From: Uloborus plumipes | Lineage: Eukaryota; Arthropoda; Arachnida; Araneae; Uloboridae | NCBI GenBank assembly: GCA_038373865.1 | Contig: JAXGGA010004740.1 | Span: 1 to 64,000, forward strand | Direction of reading: 5' to 3' | Length of the DNA stretch: 64,000 nt | In this document: positions 46,190-56,800 of the stretch, piece after piece | How the letters are laid out: each line of letters begins with the position of its first letter | Position numbering within the stretch: the stretch's first letter is position 1 | The notes under the pieces: generated by a model | Database searches by the model: none | What the model was told of the DNA's origin: nothing | Seen by the model: only the letters and a program-made list of their open reading frames with translations | Translations under genes and position numbers: made by a program

Positions 46190-46306
46190 GCCAAGAATTG
46201 TTACCGAAGGGTCTTGGACTTAAGCGCGTAACAAACAGACAAACAGATAGACAGACAATACCTGACAATAAAACTTTCAGCTTTATTATTAGTAAAATTA
46301 GAAGAA
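46190..46306 (-). mobile_element. Helitron 5' end fragment, reverse strand
   Basis: On the minus strand it reads ACTAATAATAAAGCTGAAAG, then a GTCTGTCTATCTGTTTGTCTG stretch, GTTACGCGC and CCTTCGGTAAC, paralleling the first 90 bases of the Helitron at 6967. The 3' hairpin end was not found. Confidence 0.5.
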
Positions 46307-46361
46307 GAAATACATACTAAAAAATATGTTATTTTAGAGAAATCCAAGAGTTTATCTCCCT

Positions 46362-46424
46362 TCGTGTGCACTTAATAGTGCACACGACACGGGGCGGTAA
46401 CTCATTGCACACTTAATAGTGTGT
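46362..46424. repeat. Two hairpins with TAAT loops
   Basis: TCGTGTGCACT-TAAT-AGTGCACACGA (46362-46387) is a perfect 11-bp stem. About 20 bases on, CACACT-TAAT-AGTGTG repeats the design with a shorter stem. Confidence 0.8.
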
Positions 46425-46429
46425 TTTAG

Positions 46430-47165
46430 TTATTCTCTGAGTCAAAAAATAAAAACTCATTTGTCTTAAGATGGTCATTTTCGTCTCTTTACCATGCATG
46501 ATAAACAAAAATACTACATGCAGTAATAAAATACATTTTTAATATGAATTAAAATAAAATTTTAAAAATAATGTTTTTTGTGAAAAAGTCAGAGCTATCC
46601 ATTTTCAAATATAAAACTAGAAACCCATCTTCCATTGCTCAATGGATTTCAACAGCTGAAAAGATGATTTTCTAGACTGGTTGATTTTTACTCGCTTTAG
46701 TTGAAAATGATGGCTCCATTATAGACGTAAAAATAAATTTTTCAAACATGTGTTAAACATCAGGTATATAATCTGGATTCCACCTGGAAAATGCATTTCT
46801 AAGAATGGATTTCGTAAATTATTTAGCGAAAAAGCATTTCTGGAGTGCACAGCAGTTCGTCTTCACGTTTTGTTAAACTTGAGTGAAAATGTACCCTGGT
46901 ATGAAATTGAATTCCTGAAACTACATTTCTTTCTTTTTTCAAAGCGCAAAACGGGAATTGACAATGTCGTTTGTAGTTCTTTTGGAATGTAAGCGGAGTG
47001 AATGGTGTTATTCAAATAAATGTAACGAGAAATTAGATCTTAAAGTTTTGGAAGTTCGGAGTTTTTTATTGACCTTCAAGCATTTAGCTTTTTGAATGTT
47101 TAAAAGCATTTTATTTTCGTTCTCCGTAAAAGAGAAACTCTGGAGATGGTAAACTTGATTCTCAT
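46430..47165. other. No gene seen
   Basis: AT-rich. The 80-codon plus frame at 46750-46992 is not supported by any motif. Confidence 0.4.
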
Positions 47166-47171
47166 TATAAC

Positions 47172-47460
47172 CTGAACTACATTTTCCTTTAATTGAAGTT
47201 AAAAATCAACGTAAATAAAGCACAAATCAAGTTGAAAGTACAGCAAATAGCTATTTCAAGGCTACAATAGAGTCCCTTCCTCAGTGCAAAACGTTCAGAT
47301 GAAAGTTGTAAGAGAACTGTTCTCTCACTGCTTTCATGTTGTTTACTGAGCGTTTTGCACTGAGAAAGGGGCTCCATTGTAGCCTTGAATAGCTATTTGC
47401 TGTACTTTCTACCTGATTTGCGCTTTATTTACGTTGATTTTAGCTTTAATTATAGTTCAG
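47172..47460. repeat. Inverted repeat with ~120-bp arms
   Basis: The left arm (47172-47298) and right arm (47346-47460) pair along AATCAACGTAAATAAAGC, AAAGTACAGCAAATAGCTAT, CAAGGCTACAAT and AGTGCAAAACG, with a few mismatches and one 8-10-base gap near the outer end. The spacer is 47 bases. No clear target duplication. The minus frame at 47189-47377 is a by-product. Confidence 0.75.
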
Positions 47461-47806
47461 CGCAAAGTTTATTTGATCATTTTTCATTTACGTTTTCCTT
47501 TCCATGGTCATCTTCCAAAGATTTCTTCTTTTCTACATACAGCGCCCCGTTATTCGCTGACATGGATCTACCCCCGATAATTGGCATCTAATCTTTTAGG
47601 GTGACACTATTGAGGCATGGACACTGAAGTCATTAATCTTCTACAGACATTAGGCTTCCATCGACACTAGATAATTTTAAAAAACAGTTCTCCACCAGAT
47701 GGAGGCACCAAAGCTCTCACGATGTGAAATTCTTCAAGGTATTTAAATTACCCATGCGTTCGAAATGAACTCTGACGAATTTCTGTACCTTGAAGATGTG
47801 AGTAGA

Positions 47807-48028
47807 CAGTGGTGTAAATAGCACCCTGGTATCCCCCGGTGGAGAGGAAGGGGACCCTGAGGTTTAAGGGCGCACAATCCAGAAAAAATAGTACCCTGAA
47901 GTTACATTCGGAAAAATTTTTTTTAGTTAAATATATGCTTTCTCTTAAGTCAATGTCACTCCTAGGTTTCTTTTAGGGAGAGGGAAGCACTTACAAATCT
48001 TGCGCACCTAAGTCTATGTACGCTACTG
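47807..48028. mobile_element. hAT-like MITE, CAGTGGCGTAHATAG family, copy 1
   Basis: Left end CAGTGGTGTAAATAG; right end read inward CAGTAGCGTACATAG. Flanks TGAGTAGA (47799-47806) and TCAGTAGA (48029-48036) are an 8-bp duplication with one mismatch. The internal GGGCGCAC and ACCCTGAA segments match the copy at 54605-55315. Confidence 0.7.
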
Positions 48029-48039
48029 TCAGTAGAGCA

Positions 48040-48985
48040 TTTATGAACGCAATGCAGTGATTTTTAAAGCGTTTTTTATTCAGACTTGAATAACAGAATT
48101 AAGATGCAGAAAAAATGAATAAAGAAATTTAGAATAATCATAAGTCTTACAGCTGAACAACAAGATACTTATGTATTCATAGTATCCTGATATTTGAAAA
48201 AACGTAAGTGATTGCGAGTCATTTCATTTATCCATTAGCATACTGTTTGGAGTCCGTTTAGAAGAGCTCTGACCTTGAGATAGTTCATTTTCTTTCGAGA
48301 AGTTATCGTTCTTTAAGAAAAATAAATACAATTTATCACACTGACGATGTAAATAGTGAATTGTATCAAATATTAATTCAATAAATATATTATAAACCTG
48401 TAAAGTCACGGTATTTTAAAATTTGAACACTGTTTAGAGGCAACTGCTTCTTTTGCCATCGTCCCAAATCCATTTTGACAGAAATGAAATACCAAAAATT
48501 AGTAAGAAAATTACACTTTATTTGAAAATAATCTTACCAAATATTTCAAACTTCCAGCTGTATTAGAGTTCCACCATGAAAAGTATTTTCTGCCAATTTA
48601 AATCTTCTGAAAAAGGTACGCTTTATAAAAGCGATAAAAGAATTTTAAACTCTATGGAAGCCTGTTACCTCTCTGTTGATAGTGTATTTTTCAGCTGAAT
48701 CCCGTAAAAGATCAGCGAAGATAAAAATATTTCTTGTAGTAGGGTGAAGATTAAATTTGCAGGTCTCTCTAAAACTGTTTGGAAATATGAGCTGACAAAG
48801 AATAGATAACATAAAAACACCTTCTTCTTCTTCTTTTGACTGAAACATTTTATTATACAGTTCCAAAAAAATGTGTCAAGCAACGTGTGATTGAAACGAT
48901 CAAACATCGCTAACCTGTGTTTATTGACCATGCAGGCAATAAATTCATTCTTGTAAAAATTAATCAGGAAAAATTTAGTTATTAG
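48040..48985. other. No gene seen
   Basis: AT-rich. The two minus frames at 48645-48931 overlap each other and show no domain. Confidence 0.45.
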
Positions 48986-48987
48986 TA

Positions 48988-49442
48988 CACTGCAAAAAAT
49001 AAATGCTGTTTTGCCAGCATAATACAGCTAATTTTATAGTAATTTTACACTAATAAACTAAAATTTCTAATTTTATGGTAATAAACTAAAATTGCTAGTT
49101 TACGGTAAGAAACTAAAATTGTTAGGTTCACATTTTATTACTATAAAATTGCTAGTTTCACAGTTTATTATTGTTCATTTTATAGTTTTAAACTGGAACC
49201 TCTGCTGTCAGTATTATACTGCTGTTTTTATAGAATTATGCAACTAATTTTGTGGTAATTAGCTGTAAAATTGCAAATTTTGCAATAACTGTAAAATTGC
49301 TAGTTTTACAGTAATAAACTGTAAAATAGCTAGTTTAACAGTTTATTACTGTGCTTTTGCAGTTTTAAACTGGAACCTCTGCTGCCAGTATTATACTATA
49401 AAAACAACAGCTTTTTTTTTTTTTTTTTTTTTTTTTTTAGTG
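48988..49442. mobile_element. MITE, CACTGCAAAAAAT family, copy D
   Basis: Starts CACTGCAAAAAATAAATGC and ends in a long T-run then TAGTG. TA at both flanks (48986-48987 and 49443-49444) fits a Tc1/mariner-type duplication. Internal ACTGTAAAATTGC and CTGCCAGTATTATACT units match the other copies. Confidence 0.75.
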
Positions 49443-49444
49443 TA

Positions 49445-52400
49445 GGATTTTCTAAGCTTTTCATAATGTATATTTTACTCCTAAAAATACATATCTGAAA
49501 AAATACGGAACTAAATGCTCTACTTAAAAAAAAACTGTCGCTGCATTCAATTTGTGTTATTTTTGCATTTTATGCTATTACTTATTTATTTATGCATTTC
49601 GTATTTTTATTCCTCTTATTTATTTATTTTTTAATCCTAAAATACTACAGGCTAAATTAGCCTTTGCGTTTACAACCGTGTGTATTGGATTACAATGTGT
49701 TCATTCAGACCAAAGATATAAATAAATAACTAATAAACTTCATACAATGAGCTTTTATGGAAAATATGAATTTCAGACATCTAAGATCATGAAATGCATA
49801 ATTATTACTAATGCTTGATCAAAATGAATATTTCGTTTGTCTATATTCGTTTGCACATGAATGCGTGGACTGGCCAAAAAATTACGCATTCATTCTGGTT
49901 GATTAAAGTATAAATTTAAATTAAAAAAAAAATGTGTAAATTAAATCTAGGGAAAAATTCTTCGTGATTACATTACATACTAATGCGTAACCTCATACGA
50001 TTGATTTTTTTTTTTTTTACTTTTTCTTTAATTTATTTATTTGTTTATTCATATTTCAATTTAATTCATTTTTCTAATTTTAGCAGAAAAAAGTATTAAG
50101 AAAATATGTCGTTTATCATTTTTACTTTAAGATAAGTAGTGACTATCGCAAAAAAATATTCACTAATGAAATTCTCCTAACAGCCACGGCCACTAAAGAT
50201 TTCTCTCATTTCTTACTTTTAATGCCATTTTTATCTTTAACCTTTTCAAAATGTTTTGTTTAAAAAAACGTGTTCAAAAGCTTGAAATAATCACAAAGGC
50301 ATGCAAAGTGTAATTTCATTTCTCACTATTTTAATGTGCCTTTGATATTTTTTTTTTTTCAAAAATACTATAGCTTTTTCGCTTCGTTTTATTGAATTTT
50401 GCTCCTAAAATGTCTATGAAAGATGATAGAGAAATTTCTTTTGGAGGATAAAACTCATTCTCGAAATTTTCTATTCGCGTTTATTGCTGTTATGAAAATG
50501 AGCTTTATAGAGAAAGTTGTGAGAGATATAATCTTGTCCAGTTGCAAAATTCATATTTTTAAAGAATACGCGTGATTGTGTTTTTTGCCCGTGGCTTGAA
50601 TTTTAGGTTTTTTTCCTTTTATGACAGTTGATACTTGCAATGCTAGTATAATTATTTTATGCTTTGATATCTAAGATATTATTGGGTTAAAAGAAGATCG
50701 AATGCTGTTTTGATATAAAATGTGGATTCCTTTTTCAGTTTTTTCAAACAGTCACTGAAAATTTATTAATACTAACTTTTTCACTAACAAGAAACGTGGG
50801 ATGTTTGGAATCGAGTATAATCTTTTTTATTTTCAAGATCTAAAACTTCGAAAAGAATAGAAAGGAATAACTTGCAAATAAAAAAACGTATTACGCAAAA
50901 AGCGACGATGTTATGTAAAAGAACTTTTTCCGTGAAAATATATACGTTTTTGATTGTTTAACTTGAATTTATTTTTATTATTCTTTTTTTTTTTTTTTTG
51001 AATATCTGATGCCAAAAGAATTCCACATGATTCTTCTACATTCCATTTTCAACTTTAATACTTCATTTTAAACTGAAGGTTATAAATAAAATGTGGAAGT
51101 TGCTTTGCAATTAAGAGAAACTATACCCTGTGTACCCAGAGGAGGTGTCCGGAAATAAATTTTCCCTGATGGTTGTCATAGTTACTGCGCTATGGACTTT
51201 TCTCCCACTTATCTTTAGTAACAATGGTTAAATGCAAACGATTAAAATTGTTTTGTGCGTAAACTATTATTCAATCAACGTTAATATAATACTTTTTGAA
51301 GTATTTATATAACGGACAATCATGATGGCAGGTCTTACCAAAACAAACTATTTAGCACTAGATTTGTTAGAAAACGTTTAGAAATAACTGAGATACGAGG
51401 ACATAAATAAAAGCGTATAAGCCCAATTCGATAAACATAAAATAAATGAAATGGCTCAACAGCAGTGTATAAAAAAAAGAGTGAAACTGTTGTCTTTGGG
51501 GTGGTTTCCATGGAGATGGTGATTTCCATTTTAGAAAATTTCTAAAATTGATACGCCTATTTTAAAGTAGCAGAGTATAGTAGAATGCATATTATCAACG
51601 TCGCTTTTTGTTTACATTTTTGTGTAGGTTTAAAGATTTTATCAAGACGTAATTTCTTTATGATCTCTTCCATCTATTACAGTCAAATCACCTGCATAAC
51701 AAATCTTCACTATTCCCCCTCCTCCATACATAGTTTCGCTTTTGTAGTTGTATTATGAGTCCATATCATATGGATAAAATTTTAAGTCACATTTTCCACG
51801 ACAACTTTTCATGTTTTATTCCTTCTCCCCGTAATGGTTAAAAAGATCAAATTCAAGCGAGGGTACAGAAAATTACTTTTATCCATCATCTGGATAAAAA
51901 TTTGAATTCATCACTTCATCGATGTTTGGTGGAATTCCAAGAACATTTCTCACATTTAATCCACAATCTCTTTGCTTTCGTTGCCCGAAGGGTACTTCAC
52001 ATTTATTGAAAAGCGAAATTTAAGCTATTTTTCCAATAAAAAAGCGTTTGAATTTAAGCTGCTCTTCAAGCAATATTCTTCGCGATAAGTTCTTTATAAT
52101 AAAAGAAATAAGGATTTTTTTTTCTTACGTTATCCCAAACGTTCTCAAGAGATATAGTATTTTAGGGTGGCTTTGCTATTTCATATTTTTGAAGCAATAT
52201 AAGAAGCAACAATGTACTTCCCCAATTTTTTCATTCACTTGCTTCCACTGAAATATGTCATGATTTATCCGTTTTGAAGGGTGCAAAACTTTAAAAAAAT
52301 GCTTGTTAAATATTTTTCTAGTATACTTGCACCGTACAAGAACATGATTTGTGTTGGTACATAGATTAGTCATTCAAAGCCTGAAGGTTAGGATAAAGTT

Positions 52401-52475
52401 TTATGGGTTAAAGTTTTAGGGGGTAAAGTTCTTAGGGGTTTAGTTAGGATAAAGTTTTTTTTTCTTTTATCGCCT
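49445..52475. other. No gene seen
   Basis: About 3 kb of AT-rich sequence with poly-T and TTTATTTATT tracts. Short frames at 51335-51529, 52048-52251 and 52176-52373 are not supported. A local duplication GGTTAAAGTTTTAGGG / GGGTAAAGTTCTTAGGGG lies at about 52406-52442. Confidence 0.45.
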
Positions 52476-52481
52476 ATTTAA

Positions 52482-53001
52482 CCCATTTATGCCCAGTGTC
52501 CTGAAAACGAGACGCTTGTTAGTTACTGCATACAAAAATCTGTAATGGGTATATCCTTTTACTAAAGCTGTTTTTCACAAGTTAAATAGTCCTTCTTCTT
52601 GAGAAAACCAGTTGGAGCCACTATTTGGACATCAGAGTTTATTTATTGACAGCTTTTTTCAGACACATCAGTCAAGCAACGATCCAGCATGGGTAGCCGC
52701 AGAAAGTAATTTTTTTTTTCGCGAACTTATTTTTCATAAAATTAAACTATTTTAAAATGTTTTGAGTACAATTGATTACAGATGCCTTCTGTAATGTTAC
52801 TCTGCAAAAGTAAAGTCAAGTAAGGTCGTATTTTGCTCACATATCTGTAAAATATCGCATAAACAGGACGTTGAATAACTTGATAACTATGGCAACGGCG
52901 AACTATTTTAAGCATAAAATGTACGTAAACCATTCCAAGTAAGAGTTTTAAGCAGATAAAAGTTGAAAAAAATTGTTAAAAAAAACTTGGGCATAAATGG
53001 G
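52482..53001. mobile_element. piggyBac-type MITE, copy 2
   Basis: TTAA on both sides (52478-52481 and 53002-53005); ends CCCATTTATGCCCA and TGGGCATAAATGGG. The 520-bp body matches 26364-26881 throughout with scattered substitutions and very few indels. No transposase. Frames at 52742-52933 and 52908-53171 overlap the element and are not genes. Confidence 0.9.
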
Positions 53002-53005
53002 TTAA

Positions 53006-53530
53006 AAAAACACTTGAATTTCTTGAAAGCACTTTGTGTAAACGTTAAAGAAGTGCTAATCACATCACGAAATATTCGTTCAACATGTCGAAATCTTGAA
53101 TACAGAGTAGGGAAGTAAGTATACAAGGGAGGAGAGATGGGGCAATCGCCACTCCCTTGGGGGCTCCCCATCGGTAATGTTTCGACATTGAAGTGCTAAA
53201 AATGCAATTTGATACGAATTTTAAAGAAGTTGGGGAAAGATGGTTTGAGCTTCTCCCCAAGATCTGTCCCGGAATCAATGTCCGAATCCATTGGGATCGA
53301 TATTTGTAAACTCATATGCATAGTAAAAGTAAGAGGAAAAAAATAAACCGCCCCTCCTTGAAAAGTTTCTGAATCCGCCGTTGTGACAGAGTGAATTGTG
53401 GCTCTCAGAAAATGATGCTTGACCTTGACAATATTTACTTTTTTTGGGTAATGAGGAAAGGTTAATTGATGCTGAGTTGAGTTGCATTACTTTCATAGAA
53501 ATATTTACTCTATTCCAACTGAAATTTGCG
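53006..53530. other. No gene; possible repeat end near 53380
   Basis: On the minus strand, CAACGGCGGATTCAGAAAC followed by AGGAGGGGCGG looks like the end of a dispersed element, but its partner end was not identified. Confidence 0.3.
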
Positions 53531-53533
53531 CCA

Positions 53534-53535
<2 letters not shown>

Positions 53536-53614
<79 letters not shown>

Positions 53615-53618
53615 TATA
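53536..53618. repeat. (TA)n microsatellite
   Basis: Nearly pure TA dinucleotides for over 80 bases with one C interruption near 53609. It causes Ile/Tyr repeat frames on both strands. Confidence 0.97.
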
Positions 53619-53619
53619 A

Positions 53620-54260
53620 CACGTTCTTTCTTCACTTAACTCTTCGAAGAGCAGTAAACAATATTACAACCAAGCTTCAACTTGTCAATGCCGCACTATG
53701 AAGAAATAAAAAAATAAAAATTTCAAAATCCAGATGAAAAAAAAAAAAAAGATTTTGAAAGTAACTTTTACTGGCTCAGAATAGTGTCAAAAATTCGAAC
53801 TAATTGGGACTATAGGTATTTCGGATTTTCAGGTTCTTCAGATTTTCAAAAACAACCAAGAAAATATGACATAAATCAAATCAAGTAGTTAAACAATATG
53901 AATAAACATAACATACAATACAGTAAGGGCATAGTGCTACAATACTTAACTACATTTTTCGAAAATCAACAAAAAAAATTAACTTTTATTATTTACTAAA
54001 CCTAAAGGAAAAATTGAATAGAACAGTACGTACTCTAAGATGAACTATTATATAGTATTTAAAACAAAGAAAATAGAATGAACTTATGGAAAGTACACTG
54101 ATTTCACCCAAAGAAAAATGAGTTAATATCTGTAAGATAAAACCGACTTAAACTTCTTTTTAAAAATCACTGATTTTCGGCTGAGAGAACGAAGAAATTT
54201 AAGTTCAGATTTTTAGCATTCTGGATTTTCGGCGTTCGGATTTGCGACACTCTATTATTT
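53620..54260. other. No gene seen
   Basis: AT-rich, with repeated GGATTTTCAG / GATTTTCGG phrases near 53822-53850 and 54172-54240 that may be an old repeat. Confidence 0.35.
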
Positions 54261-54560
54261 AAAGCAGTAAGTAACCGCGTCTAAGCCAGGGCTAAGGTAG
54301 AATCATGCAATTCACCAACAGCTCGTTTATTCCATCTATGGACTGTAGTTTCGTGCTTATTATGCACTCAACAGCATGGAATAGGAATTGAACGAGCTGG
54401 AGGCAAAAATCGTCTTATAGAGCAAAGAGAGCCAACAAAAACTGGTAGCTAATGTGAAATTAGAACTCCAGCGAGCGACCACACTTGGTACGGTACAGCT
54501 CGAAAATGTTGAGGCTCGGGTATAAAGCAGTTAGTAACCGCCCATAAGCCAGGGCTAAGC
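54261..54560. repeat. Direct repeat pair, about 263 bp apart
   Basis: AAGCAGTAAGTAACCGC...TAAGCCAGGGCTAAG (about 54261-54297) recurs as AAGCAGTTAGTAACCGC...TAAGCCAGGGCTAAG (about 54524-54560). Between them lie AACAGCTCGTTTATTCC and, inverted, GGAATTGAACGAGCTGG. Possibly two monomers of a satellite-like repeat. Confidence 0.5.
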
Positions 54561-54604
54561 TGAAAAAAAAATTCAAATAATCAATTGAGAAATATGGTTT
54601 CTGA

Positions 54605-55315
54605 CAGTGACGTACATAGCGCCCCCGCAGCCCCCGCGGCGCGGGGGAGGGGGCGCCAGAGGTATGGGGGCGCACCCTGAAAAAATAACACAAAAACCTT
54701 TTTTTTTTCCCGTATTTAATGTCACTTCCAGGTGTTCCGAATGAAATATGCATCGATACGTCACACATGATGCATAACGTATTAAGCATAGAAAGCTCCA
54801 GGGTTCATGAGTTAGATCTCGACGAACTTACTCAAAAATTTTTGAGTACTAAACAACGCAGGGGATGAAGTATGAGTTTATAGTAGACGAATTGATTTTA
54901 TCCTCCTGAAAAGAAGTAACTTTTTGAAACTTAACTGTATATAATTTGACTGCAAATATTTTTCCTTGTGTTCTTTTTCTAATGTGCTTTGTAATTAACA
55001 GTAACCTTTAATGAAACTTGGAGTATAATTATTATAAGATATCCTGGTATTTTCTAGTAAGATTTCAATGTGGCAAGTGTATTGTGTTTATTACCTTTCC
55101 TGAATTCTGCTTTTTCATTGCAATTACAATGTTCATTACTTTATATTTTGAAATAAACTTGATTTTCAATATCAGAATATTCTTCAACGAAGTCTTATTA
55201 CAGCTTTTAATTTTTTGCCATAAATCTAAGATAGGGTATACTCATAAATCTTACGGGGGGCGTATCGCAGTAATAAATAATGCAGGGGGCGCGCCGAAGT
55301 CTATGTATGCTACTG
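54605..55315. mobile_element. hAT-like MITE, CAGTGGCGTAHATAG family, copy 2
   Basis: Left end CAGTGACGTACATAG; right end read inward CAGTAGCATACATAG. Perfect 8-bp duplication GTTTCTGA (54597-54604 and 55316-55323). The subterminal GC-rich GCGCCCCCGCAGCCCCCGCG and GGGGGCGCGCC segments contrast with the AT-rich interior. Length 711 bp. The frames at 54460-54789 (minus) and 55018-55323 (plus) overlap it and are not genes. Confidence 0.85.
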
Positions 55316-55444
55316 GTTTCTGATGTTTTAAAAAGGAAAAATTAAGATATTTCTCCGTGGCAACTCAACACTCTATTTCTTACTGCAGAAAATAAATGAT
55401 AGGTCTAGCTTCGAAACTAAAAGCTAGAATAAACCAAACAAAAG

Positions 55445-55747
55445 ATGGCCTCGGCGTATCAGAGCAATATCGAGCTCATTCAAAGGAATGATAAAGAATG
55501 CCGAAGAAGTGTTATCCGTGCCAATATTTGGTAACGGTATTGAATGAGAAAATTCCTTGAGCTTGGGGTCATTCGCTGTCTCAAGCGAAAGGGAAATATT
55601 GGGGCTGTTGATCTCATTAGGGAAATAAGTATTGATATTATGGAAAAGTAATCTTCAATCAATCAAGCTGTTTATGATGCAATAACCAAACTATCACCAA
55701 GAGTTGAACCAATTTATTCTGATGCCGTGGGGACAAGAGTTTTCTAA
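55445..55747 (+). pseudogene. Decayed open frame of about 101 codons, unidentified
   Basis: From ATG at 55445 a single frame runs to TAA at 55745-55747 with only three internal stops (55532 TAA, 55541 TGA, 55649 TAA) and no frameshift needed. Readable blocks are MASAYQSNIELIQRNDKECR, RKFLELGVIRCLKRKG, IGAVDLIREISIDIMEK and QAVYDAITKLSPRVEPIY. Composition is more gene-like (balanced charged residues, higher GC) than neighbouring frames. No family recognised. It could be an old retrocopy, transposon or viral gene piece. Confidence 0.3.
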
Positions 55748-55983
55748 ATACTGTTCAGATAGCCAGCAATTCCTCTTAATTAGGTTTATAGAAGATACAT
55801 TTATATTTTCATGTTTCATAAGTCGAAATTTTATTTTTGATCTCTCTAAAATGTTTTATACACTGTAAAACACACGCACACGATAGGGGGGTGTCGGTGG
55901 GGGGGATGAAGTTTACTAAAATATTTGGCCGATTAAATTCCGAAAATAGTACAAATTTACAGGAAACTAGTTTAAAAACACCT

Positions 55984-56800
55984 TTTTACTTCCTTTTACG
56001 TAGTAAAGGAAGTATTGCGATCACGAAAAAATTTCACTCAAATTTCGGTCTAAATTTGGACTTTGCTCACCCCCGAATGAATGTCGTGTAGTTTTTTCGA
56101 CCTATCAGCACGTGCATATGTACCTAACAACATACAAACAGCCGAAGAATCCATTTTGACCATCCCCGAGTAAATTACGACGAGTTTTCTCGTGACGTCT
56201 GTATGTACGTATGTATGTGCGGATGTATGTGCGTATGTATGTGTGTCGCATAACTCAAAAACTGTATGCCGTAGAAGCTTCTGATTTGGTATGTAGGCTC
56301 TGAGGGATGTCTAGTTGTTCACCTACCCTAAAGTCCTCCAAGTGAAACGATACCTCTGGGGATGCTGGGCCTAGGGTTCGCTCGACCCTAGGTTCTGGTT
56401 CAAAATTAAGAACAGAGCGCTCTTCAGGGCCCTATCCCGGTTAAACCACGAAGCTGTGGTAGATACGGGGACCCTGGAGTGGGAAATGTTCACCTACCCT
56501 TGTGGTTGCATTTGAATAATCCCAAGGGGGTCTTTTACCCCTTTTTTGGGAGTAAATCAATGTTAATTTCAATGCAGATTAAGTGATATGAATTGGCGCG
56601 ACCACTTGGCGACATGTCGCCAAGCTTTTGGTCGTCAAGTATTTGACGCCAACTTAGCGACATATCGCCAAGTTGGAGTGTACATGTTTGGACTGGAGTG
56701 TAAATGTTTGAATTGTTATCTTGCTTACTCTAAGGCACTATTTTAACACTTAAGGTATCTATTATGGCATTTAAATGTAAAAGGAAGTAGTGTGGCGTTT
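55984..56800 (+). mobile_element. Dispersed repeat with CTTCCTTTTAC ends, full-length copy
   Basis: Starts with a hairpin ACTTCCTTTTACGTAGTAAAGGAAGT and ends GTAAAAGGAAGTAG, so CTTCCTTTTAC is inverted at the ends. In order: ATCACGAAAAAATTTCACTC, CCCGAATGAATG, CGAGTTTTCTCGTGACGTCTG, a GTATGTATGTGCG microsatellite (about 56206-56244), CGCATAACTCAAAAACTG, then the nested SINE, then a TTGGCGCGACCACTTGGCGA block. Related to 22020-22685 and to part of the Helitron at 7905-8312. Superfamily not assigned. Confidence 0.75.
56330..56486 (+). mobile_element. SINE (5'-truncated) nested in the repeat, 14-bp target duplication
   Basis: Flanked by TGTTCACCTACCCT at 56316-56329 and 56487-56500. The body (TCCTCCAAGTGAAACGATAC, GCTGGGCCTAGGGTTCGCTC, AGAGCGCTCTTCAGGGCCC, ACGGGGACCCTGGAGTGGGA) matches 63858-64000, whose upstream part carries a tRNA-like head. 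The 14-bp duplication and 5' truncation point to LINE-mediated retroposition. Confidence 0.85.

Noticed and set aside
53275..53701. Ile/Tyr repeat proteins on both strands
   Set aside because: Pure (TA)n microsatellite translation.
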